Part shown: one piece after another, positions 22,833 to 33,285 of the stretch
How the letters are laid out: every line of letters begins with the position of its first letter
Numbering within the stretch: the first letter of the stretch is position 1
NCBI GenBank assembly: GCA_963575745.1
Contig: CAUYUJ010015268.1
Location: 84,066-148,065, forward strand
Direction: 5' to 3'
Length of the DNA stretch: 64,000 nucleotides
Source: Prorocentrum cordatum
Lineage: Eukaryota; Sar; Dinophyceae; Prorocentrales; Prorocentraceae
Made by a program: the position numbers and the translations under genes
Notes under the pieces: generated by a model
The model's input: only the letters and a program-made list of their open reading frames with translations
What the model was told of the DNA's origin: nothing
Databases searched by the model: none

Positions 22833-23043
22833 TTGGACGCCCGAAATGGGCACGGAAAGAGTGGGTACAATGCCCAACAACAAATGTTGTCCCAAACCAA
22901 CAGCGGCCGCTGTTGGGCAGGCGGCCCTCTGTCTCAAATAGACACAGGCCGCGGCGGCGTGGACAGCGAGTCCTGTTTAAAATTAACAGGAATTGCTGTT
23001 GGGCATTGTACCCATTCTTTCCGTACCCATGTCGGGCGTCCAA
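22833..23043. mobile_element. 211-bp inverted-end element
   Basis: The left end TTGGACGCCCGAAATGGGCA and the right end, complement of TTGGACGCCCGACATGGGTA, are inverted for about 50 bp, continuing through GTGGGTACAATGCCCAACA. Flanks ATTTCT and ATTTTT could be a short target duplication. The interior is non-coding. It is immediately followed by repeat R5 copy 2. Confidence 0.75.
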
Positions 23044-23064
23044 ATTTTTGAAACCCCCTTGTCA

Positions 23065-23240
23065 ACGTGTTCTTATTTGGCGTTTCGGCATCGGGCGGAA
23101 GGGGGGGTCTGGCTCAAAGGCCTCTGCTCAATGCAACTGTCTGCAACAGTGCGTCCTAGGGGGGGGACTCCGCCTGCTCGAGACAGGCGCCGAAAACGGC
23201 CAAGATCTACTCCACCGGGGGCGGGCGGAGGGGGGGTTGC
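23065..23240 (+). repeat. Dispersed repeat R5, copy 2
   Basis: TTCTTATTTGGCGTTTCGGC..GGGCGGAAGGGGGGGTCTGGCT..CCTCTGCTC..GAGACAGGCGCC..ATCTACTCCACC; same phrase order as at 1766 and 63472, truncated at the 3' end. Confidence 0.7.
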
Positions 23241-23328
23241 GAGGGCGAACGACCACCTTTGCAAGGGACCCACTCGCCCGAATCCGAAGCCCCCCTCCTT
23301 TTCCCCGCCCCGCGCCTCGGGGACGTAC

Positions 23329-23381
23329 CCGCCCATGAAGTCGTGGACGACCTCGCGGATCCGGCCGCCCCACCGAGGGGG
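23329..23381 (-). CDS. Candidate 53-nt exon, function unknown
   Basis: On the minus strand the sequence CTTGCGCAG precedes a frame reading PRWGGRIREVVHDFMGG, followed by GTACGT, a strong donor. If the donor is not used, the frame continues YVPEA and then becomes Gly-rich. The peptide looks like globular protein but I do not recognise the family. It is on the same strand as the kinase exons and sits beside the TTG array, as the kinase exons sit beside arrays. Confidence 0.35.
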
Positions 23382-23439
23382 CTGCGCAAGCGCAGGCTCG
23401 CGTCGGCTGGCGGCCGGGCTCGCCCGTGCCCTGGGCCCT

Positions 23440-23764
23440 GAGATTGTTTGTTGGTTTGCTTGTTTTGGCTCTGGTTGGCTTGTTTTGTTTGGTGGTTCTA
23501 TCTTTTTGCTGCTGTTGCTGGTGGCGTCGCTGTCGTTGGCGCTGTTGCTGTTGCTGCTGTCGTTGGCGCTGTTGCTGTTGCTGCTGTTGCTGTTACTGTT
23601 GCTGTTGCTGTTGCTGTTGTCGTTGTTGTTGCTGTTGTTGTTGCTGTTGTTGTTGCTGCTGTTGTTGCTGCTGCTGTTGTCGTGGTTAGGTTTGTGGTTG
23701 TTGCTGTTGTTGTTGCTGTTGTTATTGTTGCTGTTGTTGCTGTTGTTGTTGTTGCTGTAGTTGC

Positions 23765-23825
<61 letters not shown>

Positions 23826-23866
23826 ATCGTTGTTGTTGTAGTCGTTGTTGCGGTAGCGGCTGTTTC
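23440..23866. repeat. (TTG/CTG)n microsatellite
   Basis: TTG array with CTG and TCG variants, ending in about 22 perfect TTG units. Confidence 0.95.
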
Positions 23867-24292
23867 TGGCCCTGGTCGCCCACCTCCCCAAATGACGCCA
23901 CGATTCGTGCTGACGGCCGAGTTGTCTTTGGCCCGTGATCGCCCGGGCGTAAGACAAACGCTCTCCCTTTTGCCTCATGACCTCTGCGGAGGCTCTCGGC
24001 GGCCTTCCCGTGAGACGGGGGCAGGATGAAGATGCATGAAGACATACTCCCAGGCCTTCGAGGATTTTTTTTTTTTTTTTTGTTTTTCCAATCCTTGCGC
24101 TCTCCCTCGGTTTCGGCCCCCTGGGCCCGTTGTCGGGCCCAGGGCGATGAAACATGGACCCAGGACGAACAACTGCCTCCTGGGCAAGAGGCCAGGAACT
24201 CCAGGGCCGCGGATCGACAAACCCATATCGGAGCACGTCTGGATTCGGATGACGACGAATCGGGATTGCTCTGAGAACTGGTGGGTCTGGAT
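23867..24292. other. Unannotated stretch with a T-run
   Basis: A run of about 18 T at 24065-24082. No gene is recognised. Confidence 0.4.
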
Positions 24293-24460
24293 CGGGTGTT
24301 GCTAGAAGTGCCCCTGGCCCAAGGTGCCCCCAGCTCTTCGCTCCGTTTTGGAGCCCCTGGGGGGCCCTCTGGGCCTCGTGAGGGGCGCTTTGGAGGCCGC
24401 TTTGGCTGCCCCGAGAATCCTGGGGGCACGCTGGCCCAGGGGCACTTCTGGCAGCACCCG
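24293..24460. repeat. 168-bp inverted repeat with CGGGTGTTGC ends
   Basis: CGGGTGTTGCTAGAAGTGCC..GGTGCCCCCAG at the left is inverted to CTGGGGGCACGC..GGGGCACTTCTGGCAGCACCCG at the right (about 40 bp, few mismatches). No target duplication was seen; probably a small element. Confidence 0.65.
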
Positions 24461-24559
24461 ACTACTCTAGAGGGGAGGCATCGGGCGCCGTGAACGGCAC
24501 CGGACCCGTTGTGGGCTCGAGGCGGCTGCGCCTGGGACTCCGCCCTCCGTCCTGGGAGG

Positions 24560-24753
24560 CCCGGATCGTCGGAGGGCCGAGCACGGGGCTCCCAAGTCGC
24601 CCCGGGGGGCGCGGCGGACGTGGGCGCGGAGCCGCCGCGGAAGGCTCGGCCCAGCTCGTGCCGCGGGAACGCCCGCATCGAGCGCTGCGCCCTGCTGCTG
24701 AGGGTCGCGGCGACGGGCGCCTCGTTGGGGTTTCCCACGGCGCCCTCCGCGTC
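24560..24753 (-). CDS. Candidate exon, function unknown
   Basis: On the minus strand CCAGCCTCCTCCCCAG (pyrimidine tract plus AG) opens a frame beginning DAEGAVGNPNEAPVAATLSS and continuing through an Arg-rich segment (SMRAFPRHELGRAF) into a Pro/Ser/Thr-rich tail. Acceptor quality and composition support an exon. The end is not fixed: a GT occurs after the WEP segment and another further on. No family is recognised. It could be a C-terminal exon of the kinase gene. Confidence 0.4.
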
Positions 24754-25195
24754 CTGGGGAGGAGGCTGGCACATCCAGGCAGAACGGTTCAATGAGTGCC
24801 TCACGGAGTGTCTCCGTTGGTGCCAGTATGCCTTTTGTGCCACCCGTCTGTTTCTGAAAGGCCTGTGGTGCCCTTCGATGCTCCCCCCCGTCCCGTCCAC
24901 AAGGACTTCGCACCCCCTTGCTATGGTGAGGAGGTGGGTGGACGGGCCGCCCCCTTGGCGTTGCAAGTGCTACGCCAGGGAGGGCGAGATTTTCGCGCGT
25001 AGCGGTGGGAAGTCCCTCCCACCACTTCCGAGGGAGCACCGAACCCGAAAGGAACTCCCGGGTTGAAGAGGGGGAGCGCCCGAACGAGGCCGACATCCAT
25101 CAGGAGGGGGCAAAAACACACAATCACTCACTGCCGCCTCGCGTGGCCTCCTGGGGCCTCCAGGAGCCTCCTGGATCCTCATGGGGCCTCCTGGG
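24754..25195. other. Unannotated stretch, no gene recognised
   Basis: Mixed sequence. Towards 25140 it grades into the GGCCTCCTGG minisatellite. Confidence 0.4.
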
Positions 25196-25445
25196 GAGGA
25201 TTCGTGCCCCAGGAGAGGCCCAATCTATAGGAACAGACGTGAAACACTTCGGATTGAAGCCACTATAGGAACACGCGTAAAACACAAAGGACTCGTGCCC
25301 CAGGGGAGGCCCAATCTACGGGAACTTGTGTAAAACACGGAGGGGTGGATACACAGGAGAAGGACACTTTACAAAACCATACGTAAACACAAAGGATTCG
25401 CACTCCAGGGGAGGCCCAATCTGTAGAAACTGATGTAAAACGCCG
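25196..25445. repeat. Tandem repeat, CCCCAGGGGAGGCCCAATCT units
   Basis: Three units near 25207, 25291 and 25400 share GGA.TCG..CCAGG.GAGGCCCAATCTA..GGAA and GTAAAACAC. Spacing is about 85 and 110 bp. Confidence 0.8.
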
Positions 25446-25477
25446 AGGATTGGAACCACTCCTGTGGCCTTCTGAGG

Positions 25478-25650
25478 CCTCCTGCTCCTGGGGCCTCGTG
25501 GGGACTCCTGGGGCCTTCCGGGGCCTCCTGGTGCCTCCTGGCGTTCCCTGTGGCCTCCTGGGGCCTCCTGTGGCCTCCTGGTGCCTCCTGAAGCCTCATG
25601 TGGCCTCCTGGGGCCTCCTGGAGCCTGCTGGAGCTTCCTGTGGCATCCTG
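25478..25650. repeat. GGCCTCCTGGGG minisatellite
   Basis: About 14 degenerate copies of a 12-bp unit (GGCCTCCTGNNN). Confidence 0.85.
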
Positions 25651-25686
25651 GGGATCCACGCCCACGAGTCTGGCACAAACAGGCAA

Positions 25687-25946
25687 ATCGCTCGAGACAT
25701 CCCCACCATTTTGGCGCGAACGGAGGAGTGAAATACCCCCTGGCGGCTCCCCCTTGGGGGCGCCTCGCTCGAGACATCCTCAAATTCTGCTCCGAAAGCG
25801 GAAGATGTTGTGGGCACAACCAAGCAAACCGCTCGAGACACGCCCGCATTTGTGGCGCGAGCGGAGGAGTGAGACCCCCCCCGGCGGCTCCCCCTTGGGG
25901 GCGCTGCAACCCGCGCCTCGCTCGAGACATCTTCAGAATCTGCTCC
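25687..25946. repeat. Two-and-a-half-unit tandem repeat
   Basis: CGCTCGAGACA..CCC.CATTT..GGCGCGA.CGGAGGAGTGA.A..CCC followed by GGCGGCTCCCCCTTGGGGGCG occurs at 25690 and 25843, with a third CTCGCTCGAGACATC.TCA start at 25916. Confidence 0.8.
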
Positions 25947-26285
<339 letters not shown>

Positions 26286-26757
26286 ATCACATGGCATATC
26301 GTAGCATTACATAATATACCATACCATACCCTACCATAACGTACTCCCACATATCAGAACATACCATACCATACCATGAGAAAGAGCGAGTCAGAGCATG
26401 AGTGAGTCTGAGTGATGTGCGAGTCTGAGCGATGAGTGAGGTGTGGGTGTGACTGTCCTTCCAGCGCGGTGAAAATAATGACAAGAACCCAATCTTAGGA
26501 TATGGGGAATTAATCGTCGACTCCCTGGGAATTATGGGAAGTGGGGGTGAGATGAAAACCCTGAGCGTATGGGAAACTATGGAGGATCCTGGCATTTGTG
26601 TGTGTATTTCTTTGTGTGTCCCTGGGCCCCCCTTATCCAATGAGTACGTGCTCCCCGCAAGCGCTCCACCCGCAACCAATACGCGTGGTTATTCTCGAGA
26701 GCGCCGTGGCCAGCGTCCGCCGCCGCGCTGCTGCCCACGAGCATCGCAGAAGCTCAC
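26286..26757. other. Unannotated stretch with short tandem motifs
   Basis: ATACCATACC-type pentamer repeats (26310-26375) and GAGTCTGAG repeats (26385-26440). No gene is recognised. Confidence 0.5.
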
Positions 26758-27115
26758 GGAGGAGGAGCGAAGGAAAGGAGAAAGAGGAGGAAAAGGAGGA
26801 GGAGGAGGAGGAGGAGGAGGAGGAGGAGGAGGAGGAGGAGGAGGAGGAGGAGGAGGAGGAGGAGGAGGAGGAGGAGGGAGGAGGAGGGAGGAGGAGGAGG
26901 AGGAGGAGGAGGAGGAGGAGGAGGAGGAGGAGGAGGGAGGAGGAGGAGGAGGAGAGGAGGAGGAGAGGAGGAGGGAGGAGGAGGAGAGGAGGAGGGAGGA
27001 GGAGGAGGAGGAGGGAGGAGGAGGGAGGAGGAGGAGGAGGAGGAGGAGGAGGAGGAGGAGGAGGAGGAGGAGGAGGAGGAGGAGATTGGGGGGGGGGAGG
27101 AGGAGGGAGGAGGAT
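26758..27115. repeat. (GGA)n microsatellite
   Basis: About 350 bp of GGA with GGGA interruptions. Confidence 0.97.
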
Positions 27116-27547
27116 TGGGGCTCGAAGGAGTTCAGAAGGAGGGGCCAGGGCGCCGACATCAAAAGCATCAAACGCCCTGTCTGGCGCTGTCTCGGCCAGG
27201 CTTTGCTCGAGATGGGTGCGCTCTAAGTGTGTGAGTTGTGTGGCTTCCGTTGCCATGGGTGCTGAGGCTTCCAGCTTCTCGGGGGGTGGGCCGAGACAGA
27301 GATCGGGCGGGGCGGCAAACTGTACGTGCACGCCACGTTCGCCCCCCGACACCCGCTGATGGGAGTGAGGCGCTGCTCTGTGCTCGGGACTCTCAGACCA
27401 ATAAGCCCTGCAAGTGAAAGCAGTAGTTCTACACGCACGCACGCACACACTTTTTCCTTCAGCGGCGAGGTGACGACACCGTCGCGAAGGGCTAAACCCA
27501 ATCACGCTTGGGCGAACTTTCAGTTGGCGCAGCAGAGTGCCCCGCAC
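27116..27547. other. Unannotated stretch, no gene recognised
   Basis: Moderate complexity. Both strands are open in parts without recognisable motifs. Confidence 0.35.
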
Positions 27548-28335
27548 AAGCCCACACACCTACGCACCCACACACACACCCACTCACCCACACACACGCG
27601 CGCAGTCACAGACACAGACACAAGCACAGACACATATACAGACACAGACACAGACATCGACGCAGACGCATTATGAAACACAGACACAGACGCATAAACA
27701 CACACACACACACCCAGACACACACACACACACGCACACGCACACACGCCTTTTGGCGGTACGAGGCGGAGAAAACGTAACAGTTCGCGCAGCGGCCGGG
27801 CCCTCAAGCATCGCTTAGGATGACACGCACGCGCACACGCACGCACGCACGCACAAACGCGCACACGCATACACACACACTTTGTGGCGGTGGCGGCCTC
27901 GCGCGCAACGGCGACGCGGAGAAAACTTGACAGTGCGCTCGGAGGCCGGGCCCTCAAACCTCGCTCGGGAAGGCGCACACACCCGCACACACACGCACAC
28001 ACCCGCACACACACACCCGCACACACACACACACACACGCCCGCACACTCACACACACACACACGCACACACAAGCGCACACGAGCACACGCACAAGCAC
28101 AAGCACAACAACACACAGCACACAGCACACAGCACACAGCACACAGCACACAACACACCACAACACACACAACACACAACACACACACACCACACACCAC
28201 ACACCACACACTAGACACCACACCACACATGCACGCACGCACGCGCGCACGCACGCACGCACGCACGCGCGCACGCACGCACGCACACGCACGCACACAC
28301 CCTCACACGCACACGCACATCCACACACCCACCGC
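27548..28335. repeat. (CA)n-rich compound microsatellite with internal 125-bp duplication
   Basis: CA, CACG and CAGCA arrays are broken by two similar islands at about 27748-27815 and 27882-27970 (TTTTGGCGG..GGAGAAAAC..CAGTTCGCGC..GGCCGGGCCCTCAA..TCGCT). The arrays continue with ACACACAGC and ACGCACGC runs. Confidence 0.9.
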
Positions 28336-28754
28336 CGCCCTCCCCCCCGAGAGAAGGAACAACCGCAATGTCAGGACGAGCGCCCTCCAGACGGTGCGAA
28401 GTCCGGGTGTGCTGCCGAGGTCGGGTCAGAAGCGGCCTCCTCGAGCGCTCGGGCCTTCGGCGAGGAGCTCCCTCGGCGGGTACGTCCACGGCGACAGCAC
28501 AGCCGAACACCGACCGAGCCGAGCGGGAACTCCAGACCGACCGAAGCTGACAGGCTGCAGGCAGCTCAGGAGGGCGCACAGCGACGCAATAAGCTACAGC
28601 TGACCGAACCGAAGCGACCGCGACGCAACCGACTGCAACGCAACCGAGCCGACCGAACCGTGGGCACCCCTAGTCCAACATCTCAACCCTCAAACCTCAA
28701 ACCTCAAACGTTGCCGCGAAGAGCTCCATCGGCCGATCCCCCCGTCGCTACGAG
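28336..28754. other. Unannotated stretch with ACCGA-rich tandem
   Basis: 28500-28660 is made of degenerate CGACCGA/GCAACCGA units. No gene is recognised. Confidence 0.5.
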
Positions 28755-28820
28755 GAGGAGGAGGAGGAGGAGGAGGAGGAGGAGGAGGAGGAGGAGGAGG
28801 AGGAGGAGGAGGAGGAGGAA
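28755..28820. repeat. (GGA)n microsatellite
   Basis: About 21 perfect GGA units. Confidence 0.97.
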
Positions 28821-29154
28821 GCTTGTTCGGCGCTCTGCGGCCTCCCGGGCCCTCGACCCAGCCCGGGGGCAAGTCAGAGAACGCCTTGGGGGAAGCGGGC
28901 CCCTGGAGAGCCCTGCGATCTGGGCGTTGCACTTTGTAGGCCCGCGGCGGCGTCACCCGATTCCGGGCACCGGGGCCACCGCACACCGATCTTGCCAGGA
29001 AAAGTGCAGCAGAGGGATGGGGCCTGGGGACTTTGCCGATCTGCCGCAGCTGTTGCGCAAAGCCCGACCCCAGGGAAGTCCCGGGAGTCCACAACCCCCC
29101 ATCGAAGTCAATCGCAAATCTTTAATGGTGGTCGGCGCGCGAAAGGCGGCCCAG
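28821..29154. other. GC-rich island between two GGA arrays, coding undecided
   Basis: A minus-strand frame (29094-28820) has mixed composition (PKAFSDLPPGWVEGPGGR), and the island sits between arrays like the kinase exons do. No splice pattern or family was identified. Confidence 0.3.
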
Positions 29155-29330
29155 GAGGAAGAGGAAGCGGAGGAGGAGGAGGAGGAGAGGGAGGAGGAGG
29201 AGGAGGAGGAGGAGGAGGAGGAGGAGGAGGAGGAGGAGGAGGAGGAGGAGGAGGAGGAGGAGGAGGAGGAGGAGATGGATGAGGTGGAGGAGGAGGAAGA
29301 GGAGGAGGAGGTGGAGGAGGAGGAGGAGGA
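29155..29330. repeat. (GGA)n microsatellite
   Basis: GGA array with GAT and GTG variants. Confidence 0.97.
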
Positions 29331-29867
29331 GGTCCGATTCTTGTGTTTGCAGTCGCCAATTTCGGCGAGAACATGGACACGCTGAGGTCCCGGGGCGCCG
29401 CCGCGTCGCGGGAAGCATCTGCGTCTGACTTCGAGGGGGGATCTCTGTAGGGCCCGCTGCTCGAAGAGGGGCCAGCTGCGACAACGGCGGCTCTCCCGCC
29501 AGGCTGACAGTTCGCTCCAGGCGGCCCCTCCCATGAGTATCGTTTAGCCGATCCCCATCCCCAGCGGCGTAGCCTGGGCCTCACCGGCCGATTTACCCCC
29601 CTAGATGGGGATATACTTCGGGTGTCGAGGGGTGCATCCCCAACTGGGGTGGTACTTTGGTGGGGGTCTCGAAGGGGATGGGGATGCGTATGGGGATCGG
29701 TTAAACGATGCCGATCCCAGGATTCATCCCGACCCGTGTCTCGAGGCGAAGCCAGGTGTGGCGAAGAGGAGGCGCCCGGCAGGCCCCAAGACCTTCAGAG
29801 CGCACAGGGAGGCCGCCGTTGTCTCGCGGCGGGCCCTCCTCCGAGCTGCCCGCGGGGCCCGATCCCA
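29331..29867. other. GC-rich island, coding undecided
   Basis: A minus-strand frame around 29530-29335 (SKSDADASRDAAAPRD then VSMFSPKLATANTRIG) is protein-like but unrecognised. 29600-29720 carries repeated GATGGGGAT phrases. No decisive evidence. Confidence 0.3.
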
Positions 29868-30395
29868 GCTTTTGGAAGGTTTTAGGAAGGTTCTTCCAAA
29901 AAACCCTCCTGAGGATTGCTTTCGGAAGGTTCTTCCAACAAAAACCCTCCCGAGGAAGGTTTTTCGGAAAATTTTAGGAAGGTTCTTCAAAAAGAAGCCC
30001 TCCTGAGGATTGCTTTCGGAAGGTTTTAGGAAGGTTCTTCCAACAAGAACCCTCCTGAGGAAGGTTTTTGAAAGGTTTTAGGAAGGTTCTTCGAAAAGAA
30101 GCCCTCCTGAGGATTGCTTTCGGAAGGTTTGAGGAAGGTTCTTCCAACAAAAACTGTCCAGAGGAAGATTTTTGGACGGTTTTTGGACGGTTCTTCCAAA
30201 CGAACCCTCCCGAGGAAAGTGTTTTGAAGGTTTTTCCAATAAAAAACTCTCCTTCTGGAAGGTTTCTGGAAGGTTTTAGGAAGGTTCTTTCAACAAAAAC
30301 CCTCCTGAGGAAGATTTTTGGACGGTTTTAGGAAGGTTCTTCCAACAAAAATCCTCCTGAGGAAGGTTTTTGGCAGGTTCTTCCAGAAAGCGGCG
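29868..30395. repeat. About 60-bp minisatellite, AAGGTTCTTCCAACAAAAACCC units
   Basis: Nine or so units of the pattern GGAAGGTTTTAGGAAGGTTCTTCCAA..CCCTCCTGAGGA, with variable GGATTGCTTTC inserts. Each unit contains the self-complementary GGAAGGTTCTTCC. Confidence 0.9.
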
Positions 30396-30544
30396 TCGTG
30401 TTTTTTTCCGCCACGCGGCCCCCAAAGTTCCGGCGCCCCTTCCCCAGGACCAGCTTTCCATCCTTGGGTCGTTTTGTGACGGCCCCGTGGCCCGGCGAGG
30501 GCCCCCAGAGGCCGAAGACGTCCAAAGAAACCTCCCGCCCCCTA

Positions 30545-30680
30545 AGATCCGACGTCTCGGAACAATTTGCAACATCGCGAAAACATCACGACCGGACCCC
30601 TGGCCCCCATCTCTCTGCGCCACGAGCCGGATCGACCTGTGAGGGCACCGTGGCCCGAAGCTCTTCGAGAACGCCCGGCT
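30545..30680 (-). repeat. Dispersed repeat R7, minus copy
   Basis: Reverse complement of 22120-22262 over about 140 bp (AGATCCGACGTCTCGG..TTGCAACATCGCGAAAA..GGATCGACCTGTGAGGGC..CTTCGAGAACGCCCG). A family C element follows immediately. Confidence 0.75.
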
Positions 30681-30690
30681 CGAATAAACT

Positions 30691-31012
30691 TAGGGGGCCA
30701 CTTGCGAACCCTACCCCCGCCCCCCACGATTTCTGAGGGGGAGGGTGGGGTTCGCTCAATTCCGGAGCTCCCGAGGGACGCGAACCCCACCCTCCCCCAC
30801 AGAAATCGTGGGGGGTATGGGGTACACCCTGCGAAATGCTTAAGAAATCATGGGTTAAGAAATTCATAGTCTCAGAACTTGAATAAAAACCCAACGTTTC
30901 CATTACAATCTTAAGATTTACATTGAAACGTTAAGAATTATCGAGACTCTGCCCGAAAACTTGAGTTTTCTTAAGCATCGCCCAAGGTGTAGGGTTCGCA
31001 AGTGGCCCCCTA
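30691..31012. mobile_element. Family C inverted-repeat element, copy 2 (322 bp)
   Basis: It begins TAGGGGGCCACTTGCGAACC and ends with the complement (..GGTTCGCAAGTGGCCCCCTA). Flanks AAACT (30686-30690) and AAGCT (31013-31017) are a 5-bp duplication with one mismatch. Inside lies a 36-bp nearly perfect inverted repeat (about 30716-30820, CCCACGATTTCTG.GGGGAGG), then a second AT-rich inverted part (ATGCTTAAGAAA.. ..TTTCTTAAGCAT). The whole element can fold on itself. Confidence 0.85.
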
Positions 31013-31099
31013 AAGCTGTCGGGGTCGTGTGCTCTGTCCACGACGCGGGGGGATCTTGGGCGCCCTCCCGGTGCAGGCGCCCCGCGCGCTCCGAGGCAC

Positions 31100-31235
31100 C
31101 CAGGCCCTGGCCGTCGACGAGGGCGCGCCTGGCGGTCCACCGCCCGGCGGGGTCGCGGACCAGCACGCCCACGAGCGTGCGGGCCACGGCCGGGGGCATG
31201 TCCTCGGCGGGCCCCTCGCCGCCTCCCTCGTCGTC
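31100..31235 (-). CDS. Protein kinase exon, subdomain XI (C-lobe end)
   Basis: The minus-strand frame reads PAEDMPPAVARTLVGVLVRD followed by PAGRWTARRALVDG. This matches kinase subdomain XI: a helix of type A..L...L..DP, then the invariant Arg (R of GRWTA) and the A.RAL helix. The frame upstream is acidic and Gly-rich (GDDDDEGGGEG) and runs into a GTC/CCT tract, so the acceptor is uncertain (several AG options in phase 0). GT at 31099-31098 is a possible donor after GQGL. It lies 21 kb downstream of the DVWSLG exon in transcript order. The short match and unknown borders leave some doubt that it belongs to the same gene. Confidence 0.6.
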
Positions 31236-31239
31236 GTCG

Positions 31240-31423
31240 TCGCCCTCGACGCCGTCCTCCCCGCCTCCTCGTCCTCTTCCTCGTCCTCCTCCTGCCCCCC
31301 CTCCCTCCTCGCCGCCGCCGCCCTCCCCCTCCTCCCCTCCCCCCTCGCCGTGGTCGTGTGGTCATAGTCGTGTGTTCATCGTTGTCTCAGCGGCGGTGGT
31401 GGCGGTGGTGGTGGTGGTGGTAG

Positions 31424-31485
<62 letters not shown>

Positions 31486-31570
31486 CTCGTCCTCCTCCTC
31501 GTGCGCCTCCCCCCGGCGGTCGAAATTCGTCCTCGTCGTCGTCGGAGCTCGCTCGCTCTATCGTAGCTTC
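31240..31570. repeat. CCT/GTC-rich tract
   Basis: CCTCGT and CCTCCT units to 31340, then GGT and a perfect GTC array (31428-31487). Confidence 0.9.
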
Positions 31571-31589
31571 CGCCGTCACCGTCCTGCCT

Positions 31590-32060
31590 CCTCCTCTCCA
31601 TGTCTCTCCTCCACCCTCCTCCCTCCTCCTCCTCCGTCGAGCACGGCACCTGCCCTTTGCATCGCTGCGGGCGCGCGCGCGCGCCTCCCTCCCCCCTCCT
31701 CCCTCCCTCCGTTCTCGATCCTCCTCCCTCCTCTCCTATTCCTCCTCCCTCCTCCTGCTTCTCCTCCTCCTTCTCCTCCTCCTCTCCCTCCTCCTTCCTC
31801 CTCCCTCCTCCCTCCGTCCTCCTCCCTCCTCCCTTCCCTCCCCCCTCCTCCCTCCCCCCCTCCTCCCCTCTGCTCGGCTGCTCCAGGGCGCAGCCGCCCC
31901 GGGCGAGGGGGGGAGGGGCGTCGGGGGCGGCGCGGGGGCATGGCGCGGAGGGAGAGCACGGATGGGATGAGGGGGGAGGCAGAAGGGAGGAGGCAGGATG
32001 CAGGAGGAGGTAGGAGGGAGGGCATGGAGGGAGGAGGGAGGGAGGTAGGAGGTAGGAGCG
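31590..32060. repeat. CCT-rich tract switching to GGA-rich tract
   Basis: The plus strand is pyrimidine (CCTCCC units) to about 31870, then after a short GC island becomes purine (GGAGG units) from 31960. This forms an inverted purine/pyrimidine pair. Confidence 0.9.
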
Positions 32061-32814
32061 AGGAGGGGCTTCTCAGAAACGGTCGGGCCCTTGAAAACCC
32101 CACAGCCAAAACTCTGAGATGAGGACCGCTTTGGGTTCAGAAGGGGCTCACCGTTCCTTGACGCGTTCCGTGACTGTTCCTCTAGCTCTCTTCGTGCACC
32201 CGGGAGGAGGAGGATGAGGAGGATGCGGAGGATGAGGATGAGGATGCCGAGGAAGGGGAGGAGGAAAGGGAGGAGGAGGAATGCCAATGTAAAACCACTA
32301 CCCATCAACAATATGGCAATCCACCATCACTCCAAATTCCCTCTCCATATGCTCTTACACGGATTTAGTTTCACTGAAAGAGATGCCGGAAGACAACCGT
32401 TTGCACATCTGGAATTGTACCGTAACGTCATTACTGAGGCTTCAACGCCACGAATCACCGTTACTGTTGCGTCTTGACGATCCTGAGCCGTGCCAGAACA
32501 CCACTTCTGGGACTTCGGCACCGCGAATCAACGTGGCTGTTGCGCCCTGGAATTCCGACATAATGCCAACATGCCATTTCTGGGACGTCCACCATGTGAA
32601 TCGTTTAACCTGTTGCAAACTCATAACTGAGGGATGAACAAACGACCCTACCCTGGGTTACAAGTGCGTGGTCTGTAAACCTCCTGGGAAATCCCCCAAA
32701 GCCTAGAGCCGCCAGGACGCGGCGCGTCACGCAGGGTTTACCCTGTCAGCCCAGAGGAGTTTCAGAGCACAGCGCCTCGTAAACATCGAGTTGGGTAGGG
32801 GCAGGGGCGTCTTG
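32061..32814. other. Lower-GC repeat stretch, relative of 34010-34190 and 55960-56160
   Basis: 32380-32640 contains phrases such as TTACTGTTGCGTCTTGACGA..CC..GCCAGAACACC..TTCTGGGAC that recur near 34045-34180 and in reverse complement near 56040-56120. No gene. Confidence 0.6.
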
Positions 32815-32995
32815 GGCAGGAGGAGGAGGAGGAGGAGGAGGAGGAGGAGGAGGAGGAGGAGGAGGAGGAGGAGGAGGGGGAGGGGAGGAGGAGAGGGGGG
32901 GAGAGGAGGAGGAGGAGGGGGAGGAGAGGGGAGGAGAGGGAGGAGGAGGAGGAGGAGGAGGGGGGAGGAGGAGGGAGGAGGAGGAGGCGGAGGCG
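32815..32995. repeat. (GGA)n microsatellite
   Basis: GGA array with GGGA interruptions. Confidence 0.95.
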
Positions 32996-33049
32996 AGCAC
33001 AGCACAGCACAGCCGAGTTTTGGGTAGGGGCGGTTTTTGGTCGGCCCTT

Positions 33050-33215
33050 GGCACACGACGGAGGTGCGCGGCGCGACGACGAGGACGGCACTTTAGCCAT
33101 AGACCGCCCTCCACCCGTGGAGCTCCTGCAGGCGTGTGCGACGAGCGTGCGCGGCACGGCAGCGAGAACCGCGCGCTGAACAGGAATCGCCCTCCAGCCG
33201 TGAAGCTCTGGAAAG
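33050..33215 (+). repeat. 80-bp satellite R8, two diverged units
   Basis: GGTGCGCGGCGCGACGACGA..CGCCCTCCACCCGTGGAGCTC and GCGTGCGCGGCACGGCAGCGAGAACC..AATCGCCCTCCAGCCGTGAAGCTCT are diverged relatives of the units at 34190-34535. Confidence 0.6.
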
Positions 33216-33223
33216 GACTGGAG

Positions 33224-33243
33224 GATGATGATGATGATGATGC

Positions 33244-33285
<42 letters not shown>

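Noticed and set aside
29868-30395. Regularly spaced repeats as a CRISPR array
   Set aside because: Units vary, spacers are not unique and the sequence is clearly eukaryotic minisatellite.
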